Source of the DNA: DASQFQ01 sp038238015
GTDB lineage: Bacteria > Actinomycetota > Thermoleophilia > Solirubrobacterales > Solirubrobacteraceae
DNA: 64,000 nt
Reading direction: 5' to 3'
NCBI GenBank assembly: GCA_038238015.1
Contig: JBBRYA010000005.1
Location: forward strand, 33,201-97,200
Positions 16,527 through 24,289 of the stretch are shown in pieces. The notes beneath the pieces were generated by a model, which had not been told where the DNA came from, did no database searches, and saw nothing but the letters and a program-made list of their open reading frames with translations. The first letter of the stretch is position 1, and every line of letters starts with the position of its first letter. The translations under genes and the position numbers were made by a program.

Positions 16527-17744
16527 TCAGCTCTCCTCTGCCGGTGCATGGTCGCGCAGCTCGCGCCGGGCGATGGTCAGCTTGTGGACCTCGTCTGGCC
16601 CGTCGGCCAGGCGCAGCGTGCGCAGGTGGGCGTACATCGAGGCCAGCGGGAAGTCGTCGGAGACCCCGCCGCCGCCGTGGACCTGGATCGCGCGGTCGAT
16701 CACGCGCAGCGCCATCGCGGGCGCGGCGACCTTGATCGCGGCGATCTCGGTGCGCGCGTGCTTGTTGCCGACCGTGTCCATCAGCCACGCGGTCTTCATG
16801 GTCAGCAGGCGCGTCATCTCGATCTCGATCCGCGACTCGGCGACCCAGTCCTGGATGTTCCCGCGCGTCGCGATGGGAGCGCCGAAGGTGACGCGGCTGA
16901 TCGCGCGGCGGCACATCAGCTCGAGCGCGCGCTCGGCCGCGCCGATCGCGCGCATGCAGTGGTGGATGCGGCCGGGGCCCAGGCGCGACTGGGCGATCAG
17001 GAAGCCGTCGCCCTCGTTGGCGACCAGGTTGGCGGCGGGCACGCGCGCGTTCTCGAAGCGCAGCTCCGCGTGCCCCTCCTGGTCGACGTAGCCGAAGACC
17101 GGGAGGTTGCGCACGACGGTCAGCCCGGGCGTGCCGCGAGGCACGAGCACCATCGACTGCTGCCGGTAACGCGGACCCTCGTGATCGGTCTTGCCCATCA
17201 CGATGAAGATCTCGCAGCGCTCGCGCATCGCGCCCGACGCCCACCACTTGCGCCCGTTGAGCACGTACTCCTCGCCGTCGCGCTCGATCGAGAGCTCGAT
17301 GTTGGTGGCGTCGGAGGAGGCGACGTCGGGCTCGGTCATCGCGAACGCCGAGCGGATCTCGCCGTCGAGCAGCGGCTGCAGCCAGCGCTCCTTCTGCTCG
17401 GGCGTGCCGAACTCGGTCAGCACGCCCATGTTGCCGGTGTCGGGCGCGGCGCAGTTGATCGCCTCGGGCGCGATGTGCGAGCGGCCGCTGATCTCCGCGA
17501 GCGGCGCGTACTCGACGTTGCGCAGGCCGGGGCCGACCTCGGGGTCGGGGTGAAACAGGTTCCAGAGGCCGCGGCGCTGGGCCTCCTGCTTGAGCTCCTC
17601 CATCAGCGGCGGGTGCGAGTGCGGGTCGCCGGATTCCTCGCGCTGGCGCTCGTAGACGGCCTCGGCGGGATAGATCCGCTCGTCCATGAACGCGGTCAGG
17701 CGATCCTGGAAGTCGCGGCAGCGGTCGGTCAGCTCGAAGTCCAT
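16527..17744 (-). CDS. Acyl-CoA dehydrogenase
   Basis: The start is ATG 17744 (MDFELTDRCRDFQDRL). The product is 405 aa and shows the FAD and acyl-CoA pattern: AFAMTEPDVASSDATNI, GRKWWASGA, GFLIAQSRLGPGRIHHCMRA, and the C-terminal VHGGGGVSDDFPLASMYAHL. It resembles the ACAD10/11-like or CaiA-like branch. It oxidises an acyl-CoA to the enoyl-CoA with electron-transfer flavoprotein as acceptor, which is not encoded nearby. It is first gene of the minus-strand set. Confidence 0.92.
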   Translation of the reverse strand: MDFELTDRCRDFQDRLTAFMDERIYPAEAVYERQREESGDPHSHPPLMEELKQEAQRRGLWNLFHPDPEVGPGLRNVEYAPLAEISGRSHIAPEAINCAAPDTGNMGVLTEFGTPEQKERWLQPLLDGEIRSAFAMTEPDVASSDATNIELSIERDGEEYVLNGRKWWASGAMRERCEIFIVMGKTDHEGPRYRQQSMVLVPRGTPGLTVVRNLPVFGYVDQEGHAELRFENARVPAANLVANEGDGFLIAQSRLGPGRIHHCMRAIGAAERALELMCRRAISRVTFGAPIATRGNIQDWVAESRIEIEMTRLLTMKTAWLMDTVGNKHARTEIAAIKVAAPAMALRVIDRAIQVHGGGGVSDDFPLASMYAHLRTLRLADGPDEVHKLTIARRELRDHAPAEES

Positions 17745-17764
17745 CCGCGGCACTCTGCCACGCG

Positions 17765-17815
17765 TCAGACCCGGTGTGCCCCCACGTAGTGCGAGCCCCA
17801 GTAGGCGCCGCTGAT
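17765..17815 (-). pseudogene. C-terminal remnant of an NlpC/P60 hydrolase (16 codons)
   Basis: The minus strand reads ISGAYWGSHYVGAHRV and a stop. The intact NlpC/P60 protein at 8358-9395 ends ISGAYWGSRYVGARRV. Upstream similarity stops at the Ser before this, so the rest of the gene has been lost. It lies 20 bp upstream of the acyl-CoA dehydrogenase start. Confidence 0.7.
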
Positions 17816-17856
17816 CGAACAACACCAGTTGGGCTGGATGGATGCCAGCGCATACG

Positions 17857-17912
17857 TTTCGTAAGCGATCGTGATCTGCGCCTCAGGAACGGTCCCCAGC
17901 CTGGGGTCATGG
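17857..17912 (+). repeat. 56-bp repeat element, copy 2 (copy 1 at 8177)
   Basis: It is 47/56 identical to 8177-8232. This copy contains a better dyad, CCCCAGCCTGGGG, near its end. It is followed by the paralogue of the 40-aa mini-ORF. Confidence 0.7.
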
Positions 17913-18032
17913 CTTGCGTCCGAGTTCATTCCAGAGCGCAGGGGGGACGGCAGCGTCGTGCTGCGCGCCGTCGAGGTCGGGCCGGTCGAGCGGCTGCGGC
18001 GGCTGCTGCGCCGCCTGGTCGCCGGTCCCTGA
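17871..18032 (+). CDS. Mini-ORF, paralogue of the 8229 peptide; start uncertain, possibly decayed
   Basis: The frame read from GTG 17871 gives up to 53 residues and ends EFIPERRGDGSVVLRAVEVG then PVERLRRLLRRLVAGP. The ATG at 17909 corresponds to the start of the first copy but is out of frame here, because of a 1-base length difference just after it. Either this copy is frameshifted, or the true start is GTG 17871 and the first copy is the altered one. Confidence 0.35.
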   Translation: MICASGTVPSLGSWLASEFIPERRGDGSVVLRAVEVGPVERLRRLLRRLVAGP

Positions 18033-18106
18033 TCGAGTGTCAGTGGTGGGAGGGCTGCGTGCGCCACAATGGCAGCGTCGCGTCCCGTCGTTGTCAGGAG
18101 GAGCCC

Positions 18107-19909
18107 ATGACCGACACCACAGCCCAGTCCGTGGCCACCGAGGTCGACCAGTGGCTGGCGCGCTTCGAGCAGGCGCTAACCGAAGGCGACAGCGCCGGGG
18201 CGGCCGAGCTGTTCGGGGACGAGAGCTTCTGGCGCGATCTCGTCTCGTTCACCTGGAACCTCAAGACGGTCGAAGGCCCGGACGAGATCCGGGACATGCT
18301 CGAGCACACGCTCGGGCACACCAAGCCGCGCGGCTGGCGCGCCACCGAGCCGCCGGCCGCCGCCGAGGGCGTGACCGAGGCGTGGATCGAGTTCGAGACC
18401 GAGGCGGGGCGCGGGCACGGGCACCTGCGACTCAAGGACGGCAAGGCGTGGACGCTGCTCACCGCGCTCGACGAGCTCAAGGGCCATGAGCAGCCGGCGG
18501 GACCCGCGCGGCCGAAGGGGATCGAGCACGGCGCGAACCCGGACCGCGAGACGTGGCTGGAGCGCCGCCGGCGCGAAGCGGAGGAGCTCGGGCATACGAC
18601 GCAGCCCGAGGTTGTGATCGTCGGCGGCGGGCAGGGCGGCATCGCGCTCGGTGCCCGCCTGCGTCAACTCGGGGTGCCGACGATCATCGTCGAGCGCAAC
18701 GAGCGGCCCGGGGACTCTTGGCGCAAGCGCTACAAGTCGCTCTGCCTCCACGACCCGGTCTGGTACGACCACCTGCCATACATCAAGTTCCCCGAGCACT
18801 GGCCGGTGTTCTCGCCCAAGGACAAGATCGGCGACTGGCTGGAGATGTACACGCGGGTGATGGAGCTCAACTACTGGAGCTCGACAACGGCCAAGAGCGC
18901 GCGCTACGACGATCAGGCCGGCGAGTGGGTCGTGGTGGCCGAGCGTGACGGCGCGGACATCACGCTGCGTCCGAGGCAGCTCGTGCTGGCGATGGGGATG
19001 TCCGGCAAGCCCAACGTGCCCGAGATCCCCGGGACCGACGTCTTCACCGGCGAGCAGCACCACTCCTCCCAGCACCCGGGGCCCGACCGCTACAGCGGCA
19101 AGAAGGCGGTGGTCATCGGCTCCAACAACTCCGCGCACGACATCTGCGCCGCACTCTGGGAGGGCGGCGCCGACGTGACGATGGTGCAGCGCTCCTCGAC
19201 GCACATCGTGCGCTCGGACACGCTGATGGACGTGGGCCTGAGCGCGCTCTACTCCGAGCAGGCGGTCGCCGACGGGGTGACCACGGAGAAGGCCGACATG
19301 ATCTTCGCCTCGCTGCCCTACCGGATAATGCACGAGTTCCAGATCCCACTCTACGACGAGATGCGCGAGCGCGACGCCGACTTCTACGAGCGCCTCGAGA
19401 AGGCGGGCTTCGAGCTCGATTGGGGCGAGGACGGCTCCGGACTGTTCATGAAGTACCTGCGGCGAGGGTCGGGCTATTACATCGACGTAGGAGCCTCCGA
19501 GCTAGTGGCCAGCGGCGATGTGAAGCTGCAGTCGGGCGCGGTCGACCACCTCACCGAGGGCGCCGTGGTGATGGCCGACGGCACCGAGCTGCCGGCCGAC
19601 CTCGTGGTCTACGCGACGGGCTACAAGTCCATGAACGGATGGGCCGCCGACCTGATCTCCCAGGAGGTGGCCGACAAGGTCGGCAAGGTGTGGGGACACG
19701 GCTCGGACACGGCCAAGGACCCCGGCCCGTGGGAGGGCGAGCAGCGCAACATGTGGAAACCCACCCAGCAGGAGGCGCTGTGGTTCCACGGCGGCAACCT
19801 TCACCAGTCGCGGCACTACTCGCTGTATCTGGCGCTCCAGCTCAAGGCGCGAGCCGAGAGCATCGACACGCCGGTCTACGGCCTTCAGGAGGTCCACCAC
19901 CGAAGCTGA
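18107..19909 (+). CDS. NTF2-like/flavin-containing monooxygenase fusion
   Basis: ATG 18107 has AGGAGGAG directly upstream; a much longer upstream frame is rejected. The product is 600 aa. Residues 1-130 form an NTF2/SnoaL-like domain (VDQWLARFEQALTEGDSAGA, GHLRLKDGKAWTLLTALDEL). From about 165 there is an FAD Rossmann motif VVIVGGGQGGIALG, then WRKRYKSLCLHDP and a second nucleotide site VVIGSNNSAHDIC. This arrangement is known in Baeyer-Villiger/FMO-like oxidoreductases of actinobacteria and fungi. The substrate is unknown. Confidence 0.9.
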   Translation: MTDTTAQSVATEVDQWLARFEQALTEGDSAGAAELFGDESFWRDLVSFTWNLKTVEGPDEIRDMLEHTLGHTKPRGWRATEPPAAAEGVTEAWIEFETEAGRGHGHLRLKDGKAWTLLTALDELKGHEQPAGPARPKGIEHGANPDRETWLERRRREAEELGHTTQPEVVIVGGGQGGIALGARLRQLGVPTIIVERNERPGDSWRKRYKSLCLHDPVWYDHLPYIKFPEHWPVFSPKDKIGDWLEMYTRVMELNYWSSTTAKSARYDDQAGEWVVVAERDGADITLRPRQLVLAMGMSGKPNVPEIPGTDVFTGEQHHSSQHPGPDRYSGKKAVVIGSNNSAHDICAALWEGGADVTMVQRSSTHIVRSDTLMDVGLSALYSEQAVADGVTTEKADMIFASLPYRIMHEFQIPLYDEMRERDADFYERLEKAGFELDWGEDGSGLFMKYLRRGSGYYIDVGASELVASGDVKLQSGAVDHLTEGAVVMADGTELPADLVVYATGYKSMNGWAADLISQEVADKVGKVWGHGSDTAKDPGPWEGEQRNMWKPTQQEALWFHGGNLHQSRHYSLYLALQLKARAESIDTPVYGLQEVHHRS

Positions 19910-19987
19910 CGTCTGCTTCGGCTCGCACGCCTTGACCGCGCCGCATGCAAGTGGTTGGGTCGGCTGACCCGACTCAAGGAGGACGCC

Positions 19988-20455
19988 ATGAAGGCGCTTC
20001 GGACGGTCCTGTGCGTGCTCGCCGCGCTGTTGACGACCACGGTCGGCGTCGCCCGCGCCGACGGCGCGGGGGACGATTCGGGATGCGGGCCTGTGCATGC
20101 CGTCGGCGTCGGCCAGGACCTCAGCAACGGCAACACCACGGCGACGATCACGCGCGGCGGGGTGCTGAACGGGACGACCGCCGCACACTTCGACATCACC
20201 GGTGGCTCCTACCCCGTGTTCAAGATTTCGGGGACGATCGTCTTCACCACCAAGCACGGCACGCTGACCGCGAAGGTCTCCGGCACCTTCGACGTCTCCA
20301 CCGGCGAGTTCTCCGCCACCGGACCGATCTCCGCAGGAACCGGGAAGTTCGCTGGGGCGACCGGCACGCTCACCTTCAGCGGAGTGGAGAACCTCACCAC
20401 CGGGGCGTTCACGGAGAAGATCTCCGGGACCCTCTGCCGCGGGGAGGGGGACTAG
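19988..20455 (+). CDS. Secreted beta-rich protein
   Basis: ATG 19988 follows AAGGAGGA. The product is 155 aa. A clear signal peptide (MKALRTVLCVLAALLTTTVG, cleavage near ARADG) leads to a mature domain made of alternating hydrophobic and polar Thr/Ser/Gly-rich strands (FKISGTIVFTTKHGTLTAKV, GTFDVSTGEFSATGPI). Two cysteines (one in DSGCGPVH, one near the end in GTLCRGEGD) could form a disulphide. The pattern resembles dirigent or allene-oxide-cyclase-like barrels, but I cannot assign a family. Confidence 0.7.
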   Translation: MKALRTVLCVLAALLTTTVGVARADGAGDDSGCGPVHAVGVGQDLSNGNTTATITRGGVLNGTTAAHFDITGGSYPVFKISGTIVFTTKHGTLTAKVSGTFDVSTGEFSATGPISAGTGKFAGATGTLTFSGVENLTTGAFTEKISGTLCRGEGD

Positions 20456-20555
20456 GACCAGCGCTGAAGATCACCTACTTCGTCATCTCGAGAAGGTCGG
20501 GGGGAGCTGGATAACCCCGCCCGAGGTGGCGAGGCGCTTCGCCGACAGCGACGAG

Positions 20556-20606
20556 GTGCTCGGCTCGATGGGCCGCGCGGTCGGAGGCCGAAAGCACTAC
20601 TGGTAG
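20556..20606 (+). pseudogene. C-terminal remnant of the DUF6131-type mini membrane protein
   Basis: VLGSMGRAVGGRKHYW and a stop match the end of the intact protein at 22981-23136 (VLGSMGRAVGGRRHYW). At DNA level 20556-20610 and 23086-23140 agree at 50 of 55 bases, including the 4 bases after the stop. The membrane part is missing. The frame upstream instead reads HLEKVGGSWITPPEVARRFA, which resembles the end of a polysaccharide deacetylase-like protein (low confidence), so this may be a chimeric scar. The rest of 20456-20615 holds nothing else. Confidence 0.6.
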
Positions 20607-20615
20607 CGCGGGGGC

Positions 20616-21368
20616 TCAGGCGCTGAGCGCGCGCCGCAGCAGCGCCACCGTCTCGGCGAACGCCCGGTCCGTGATCTCGGGGTCGTAGCGCTCCCCGACG
20701 TCGCGGCCGAAGGCGTGCTCGGCCTCGTACTCGCGCCAGGTCAGCTGCGTGCCTGAGGCCTCGAGCCGCTCGCGGATCAGCTCGCGCCCCTCCGCGGGCG
20801 TGTGGGGATCGCTCGTGCCCCAGATCATCAGCAGCTCGCCCTCGATCTCGTGCGCGCGGGCGAGCGAGCCCGCGTCGGCGTCCGCTCCGAGCGCGCCGTC
20901 GTGGAGCCCGGTGGCGTACCAGCACGCGGTCGCGCCGACCTCGGGGCGCAGCGCGGCGCGGAACGCGAGGTGCCCGCCGGTGCAGTGGCCCGCCGCGCCC
21001 AGCGCGCCGCCCGCGACCGCCTCGTGGCGCGCGAGGAACGCGAGCGCCGCGGCGTTGTCGGCGTCGAAGTCCGCCACCGGCGTGGTCTCCGCGTCGCGCT
21101 GGCCGCGCACCTTGCCGTCGTCGTCGAAGCCGAGCACGGTCCCGGCGGGCTCGATGCGGTGGTAGATCTCGGGCGCCGCGACGACGAAGCCGTAGCCGGC
21201 CAGCCGCACCGCCCAGCGCAGGGTGGGCTCCGTGAGCTGGAAGATGTCGGAGTAGAACACGACGCCGGGATGGGGCCCTGGAGCTCGCGGCGCGGCGAGG
21301 AAGGCGCGCATGGTCCTCCCGTCGACGGGGATCTCGACGTACTCGCGCGTGAGGACCATTCGCTGCAT
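20616..21368 (-). CDS. Dienelactone hydrolase family protein
   Basis: The start is ATG 21368 or ATG 21359. The product is about 250 aa with an alpha/beta-hydrolase fold. The nucleophile is Cys in AAGHCTGGHLAF, and the triad is completed by Asp in WGTSDPHTP and His in EAEHAFGRD. The Cys nucleophile is diagnostic of dienelactone hydrolases, which open 4-carboxymethylene-butenolide; many relatives act on other lactones or esters. It is divergent from ppk2 with only 27 bp between starts. Confidence 0.9.
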   Translation of the reverse strand: MQRMVLTREYVEIPVDGRTMRAFLAAPRAPGPHPGVVFYSDIFQLTEPTLRWAVRLAGYGFVVAAPEIYHRIEPAGTVLGFDDDGKVRGQRDAETTPVADFDADNAAALAFLARHEAVAGGALGAAGHCTGGHLAFRAALRPEVGATACWYATGLHDGALGADADAGSLARAHEIEGELLMIWGTSDPHTPAEGRELIRERLEASGTQLTWREYEAEHAFGRDVGERYDPEITDRAFAETVALLRRALSA

Positions 21369-21395
21369 CCTCGCGCACTGAGCTAGCCTCGCGCC

Positions 21396-22253
21396 ATGGC
21401 GAAGAAATCCGCGGGGCAGTCCATCAGCGCCCTGCTCCGGGCCCCCGAGGGCGCGATCGACCTGCGCGACATGGACACCCGCGCGACGCCCGGCTTCGAC
21501 GGCGGTAAGGCGAAGGCGAAGAAGGCGCATCCGAAGCTGGCCGCGCGCGTCGCGACGCTCCAGGAGCAGCTCTACGCGGAGGGGCGCCACGGCGGGACGC
21601 GCAGCGTGCTGCTCGTCCTGCAGGGGATGGACACCTCGGGCAAGGGCGGGACGGTCGCCCACGTCGTCGGCCAGTGCGATCCCTCGGGCCTGCACATCGC
21701 GACCTTCGGCCGGCCGACGCCGCAGGAGCTCAAGCACGACTTCCTCTGGCGCATCCGCCGGCAGCTGCCGACCGCCGGCAAGATCGGCGTCTTTGACCGC
21801 TCCCACTACGAGGACGTGCTCGCCGCTCGCGTGCGCGGCGTCGGCGACCAGCGGACCTGGTCGCGCCGCTACGCGACGATCAACCGCTTCGAGAATGACC
21901 TCGTCGCCGGCGGCACACGGGTCCTGAAGTGCTTCCTGCACATCTCCGCCAAGGAGCAGCGCGAGCGGCTGCTCGCGCGCCTGGAGGACCCGACCAAGTA
22001 CTGGAAGTACAACCCGGGCGACCTCGAGGACCGCGCCCTGTGGGACGACTACACAGTCGCCTACTCAGACGCGCTCCAGCGCTGCAACACCGAGCCCGCG
22101 CCCTGGCACATCGTCCCGGCCGATCGCAAGTGGTACCGCAACTGGGCTATCACGCAGCTGCTGACCGAGCAGCTCGAGGACATGGCGCTGAGCTGGCCCG
22201 AGCCCGACTTCGACGTCGAGGAGCAGAAGCGGCGCTTGGCGGCGGCGCCGTAG
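21396..22253 (+). CDS. ppk2: Polyphosphate kinase 2 family protein
   Basis: The product is 285 aa. Walker A is seen in VLQGMDTSGKGGTVAHV, Walker B in IGVFDRSHYEDVLAARV, and the lid region has KYWKYNPGDLEDRALWDDY. It transfers phosphate from polyphosphate to a nucleotide. The single-domain length fits class I or III PPK2 (NDP or AMP/ADP phosphorylation); which cannot be told without comparison. The next gene follows after 10 bases. Confidence 0.93.
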   Translation: MAKKSAGQSISALLRAPEGAIDLRDMDTRATPGFDGGKAKAKKAHPKLAARVATLQEQLYAEGRHGGTRSVLLVLQGMDTSGKGGTVAHVVGQCDPSGLHIATFGRPTPQELKHDFLWRIRRQLPTAGKIGVFDRSHYEDVLAARVRGVGDQRTWSRRYATINRFENDLVAGGTRVLKCFLHISAKEQRERLLARLEDPTKYWKYNPGDLEDRALWDDYTVAYSDALQRCNTEPAPWHIVPADRKWYRNWAITQLLTEQLEDMALSWPEPDFDVEEQKRRLAAAP

Positions 22254-22263
22254 GGGCGCGGTC

Positions 22264-22920
22264 ATGGACCTGGACGCCGTCGAGATTCGGGTGCTCGGGT
22301 GCCTGATCGAGAAGCAGCGCACGACGCCGGACGTCTATCCGCTCAGCCTCAACGCGCTGCGGGCGGCCTGCAACCAGTCGACCAACCGCGATCCGGTCGT
22401 CGCCTACGGCGAGGACGAGATCCGGGACGCGCTGCACCGGCTCGGCCGGCGGCGCTGGACGCGGCTGGCCAGCGCGGCGCGCGCGGCCAAGTACCGGCAC
22501 CTGCTCGAGGACGCCCTCGGCCTCGCGGCCGGCGGGCAGGCGCTGCTCGCCGTGCTGATGCTGCGCGGGGCCCAGACGCCGGGGGAGCTGCGCCAGCGCG
22601 CTGAGCGCCTGCACGCCTTCCGCGACCAGGACGCGCTGCAGGCGACGCTCGATCGGCTGATCGAGCGCGAGCTCGTCTCCCGCCACGCCCGCCGGCCGGG
22701 GCAGAAGGAGGAGCGCTACGCGCACCGGCTCAGCGACGACCTCGAGGACGCTCCGGCCGCGGCACCGGCGCCCCCCATGCGGGCAACGCAAACTGACGAT
22801 GACCGCCTCGACCGCCTGGAGCGCGAGGTCGCCGCGCTGGCGGCTCAGGTGGCCGAGTTGCGCGCCGCGGCGGCTCGCGACACCCGCGAGCACGTCGGTG
22901 GTCCGACTTCATCCGATTGA
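22264..22920 (+). CDS. YceH family protein (DUF480)
   Basis: The product is 218 aa, the usual length of about 215. LDAVEIRVLGCLIEKQRTTP and YPLSLNALRAACNQSTNRDP are the hallmark start of this family. Two winged-helix-like domains are followed by a C-terminal coiled coil (DRLDRLEREVAALAAQVAEL). The molecular function of the family is unsettled. It is probably co-transcribed with ppk2. Confidence 0.92.
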   Translation: MDLDAVEIRVLGCLIEKQRTTPDVYPLSLNALRAACNQSTNRDPVVAYGEDEIRDALHRLGRRRWTRLASAARAAKYRHLLEDALGLAAGGQALLAVLMLRGAQTPGELRQRAERLHAFRDQDALQATLDRLIERELVSRHARRPGQKEERYAHRLSDDLEDAPAAAPAPPMRATQTDDDRLDRLEREVAALAAQVAELRAAAARDTREHVGGPTSSD

Positions 22921-22980
22921 CTTGGCGCCTTCGCGGGCACCCCTGCAGGGTCCTGTTGCATGAGCTGGAGGTAGGGACTC

Positions 22981-23136
22981 GTGATTGTTCTCGGACTCAT
23001 CCTGTTGATCATCGGTCTCCTCGCGGGGATCGGGATCCTGTACACGATCGGGATCATCCTGATCGTCGTCGGTGCGCTGTTCTGGGTGCTCGGCTCCATG
23101 GGCCGCGCGGTCGGTGGGCGAAGGCATTACTGGTAG
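22981..23136 (+). CDS. DUF6131-type mini membrane protein, 51 aa
   Basis: GTG 22981 has GGAGG 8 bases upstream. The peptide has two short hydrophobic segments (MIVLGLILLIIGLLAG and YTIGIILIVVGALFWVLG), then SMGRAVGGRRHYW. I recall this as the small actinobacterial family DUF6131, in which the GRxVGGRRHY tail is invariant. Function is unknown. The last 23 bases overlap the start of the next gene, and a truncated copy lies at 20556-20606. Confidence 0.8.
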   Translation: MIVLGLILLIIGLLAGIGILYTIGIILIVVGALFWVLGSMGRAVGGRRHYW

Positions 23137-24289
23137 CGCGTACGACATCGTCCTCTTCGGGGCGACGGGCTTCACCGGCGGGCTGACCGCCGAGTACCTC
23201 GCCCGTCACGCTCCGGAGGGGACGCGCTGGGCCCTCGCCGGGCGCAGCCGCCCGAAGCTCGAAGCCGTGCGCGAGCGGGTCGCGAAACTCGACCCGCGCT
23301 GCGCGGACCTGCCGCTGCTGATCGCCGACGTCACCGACGAGGCGTCGCTGCGCGATGTCGCGGAGTCGACGCGCGCGGTCATCACCACGGTCGGGCCCTA
23401 CCTCAGCTACGGAGAGCCGCTGGTCGCCGCCTGCGCGAAGGCCGGGACCGACTACGTCGACCTGACCGGCGAGCCCGAGTTCGTCGACCGCATGTACCTC
23501 TCCCACCACGAGGAGGCGGTGCGCAACGGCGCGCGGATCGTGCACGCCTGCGGGTTTGACTCGATCCCGCACGACCTCGGCGCGCTGTACACCGTCGAGC
23601 AGTTGCCCGAGGGGGTGCCGCTCACGGTCAAGGGCTACGTCCGCGCCGGCGGACGGCCGTCCGCGGGGACGTTCCACTCCGCTATCACGATCTTCTCGCG
23701 CCTGCGCCAGGCCAATGCCGCGCTTGCCGAGCGCAAGCGGGCGGAGCCCAAGCCGGATCGCAGGGTCCGCTCGGCGGGCGAGAAGCCCCACCGCGAGGCC
23801 TCGCTCGGCGCGTGGGCGCTGCCGCTGCCGACGATCGACCCGCAGATCGTCAAGCGCTCAGCCGCGGCGCTCGAGCGCTACGGGCCGGACTTCAGCTACG
23901 GCCACTACGCAGCGGTCGAGCACCTGCCGGTTGCGATGGGCGCCGTCGCCGGAGTCGGCGGGCTGTTCGCGATCGCCCAGATCCCGCCCGCGCGCGACCT
24001 CCTGATGGGCCGCATGAAGTCGGGTGACGGGCCGTCGGCGGCGCAGCGCGAAAAGAGCTGGTTCAAGGTGCGCTTCGTCGGCGAGGGCGGCGGCAAGCGG
24101 GTGCTCACGGAGGTCGCCGGCGGCGACCCCGGCTACGGCGAGACCTCCAAGATGCTCGCCGAGTCGGCGCTGTGCCTCGTCCACGACGAGCTGCCCGAGA
24201 CCGCCGGCCAGGTCACCACCGCGCAGGCGATGGGCGACGCGCTGATCGCTCGCCTGCAGCGGCGCGACATCAGCTTCAGCGTGCTGTAG
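23114..24289 (+). CDS. Saccharopine dehydrogenase-like / trans-acting enoyl reductase family
   Basis: The best start is GTG 23114, which overlaps the mini membrane gene; no strong ribosome site is seen. The product is 391 aa. The Rossmann motif YDIVLFGATGFTGGLTAEYL is followed by WALAGRSRPKLEAV and DYVDLTGEPEFVDRMYLSHH. These match the mycobacterial trans-acting enoyl reductase (Rv2953-like) and its many actinobacterial relatives. It probably uses NADPH to reduce an acyl or polyketide substrate; which one is unknown. The 3' end overlaps the convergent P450 gene by 14 bp. Confidence 0.88.
   Translation: MGEGITGSAYDIVLFGATGFTGGLTAEYLARHAPEGTRWALAGRSRPKLEAVRERVAKLDPRCADLPLLIADVTDEASLRDVAESTRAVITTVGPYLSYGEPLVAACAKAGTDYVDLTGEPEFVDRMYLSHHEEAVRNGARIVHACGFDSIPHDLGALYTVEQLPEGVPLTVKGYVRAGGRPSAGTFHSAITIFSRLRQANAALAERKRAEPKPDRRVRSAGEKPHREASLGAWALPLPTIDPQIVKRSAAALERYGPDFSYGHYAAVEHLPVAMGAVAGVGGLFAIAQIPPARDLLMGRMKSGDGPSAAQREKSWFKVRFVGEGGGKRVLTEVAGGDPGYGETSKMLAESALCLVHDELPETAGQVTTAQAMGDALIARLQRRDISFSVL

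Noticed and set aside
17774..18106. N-terminal extension of the flavin monooxygenase to 711 aa
   Set aside because: The added part is Ala/Arg low-complexity sequence reading through the repeat element; ATG 18107 has a strong AGGAGG site and a natural N terminus.
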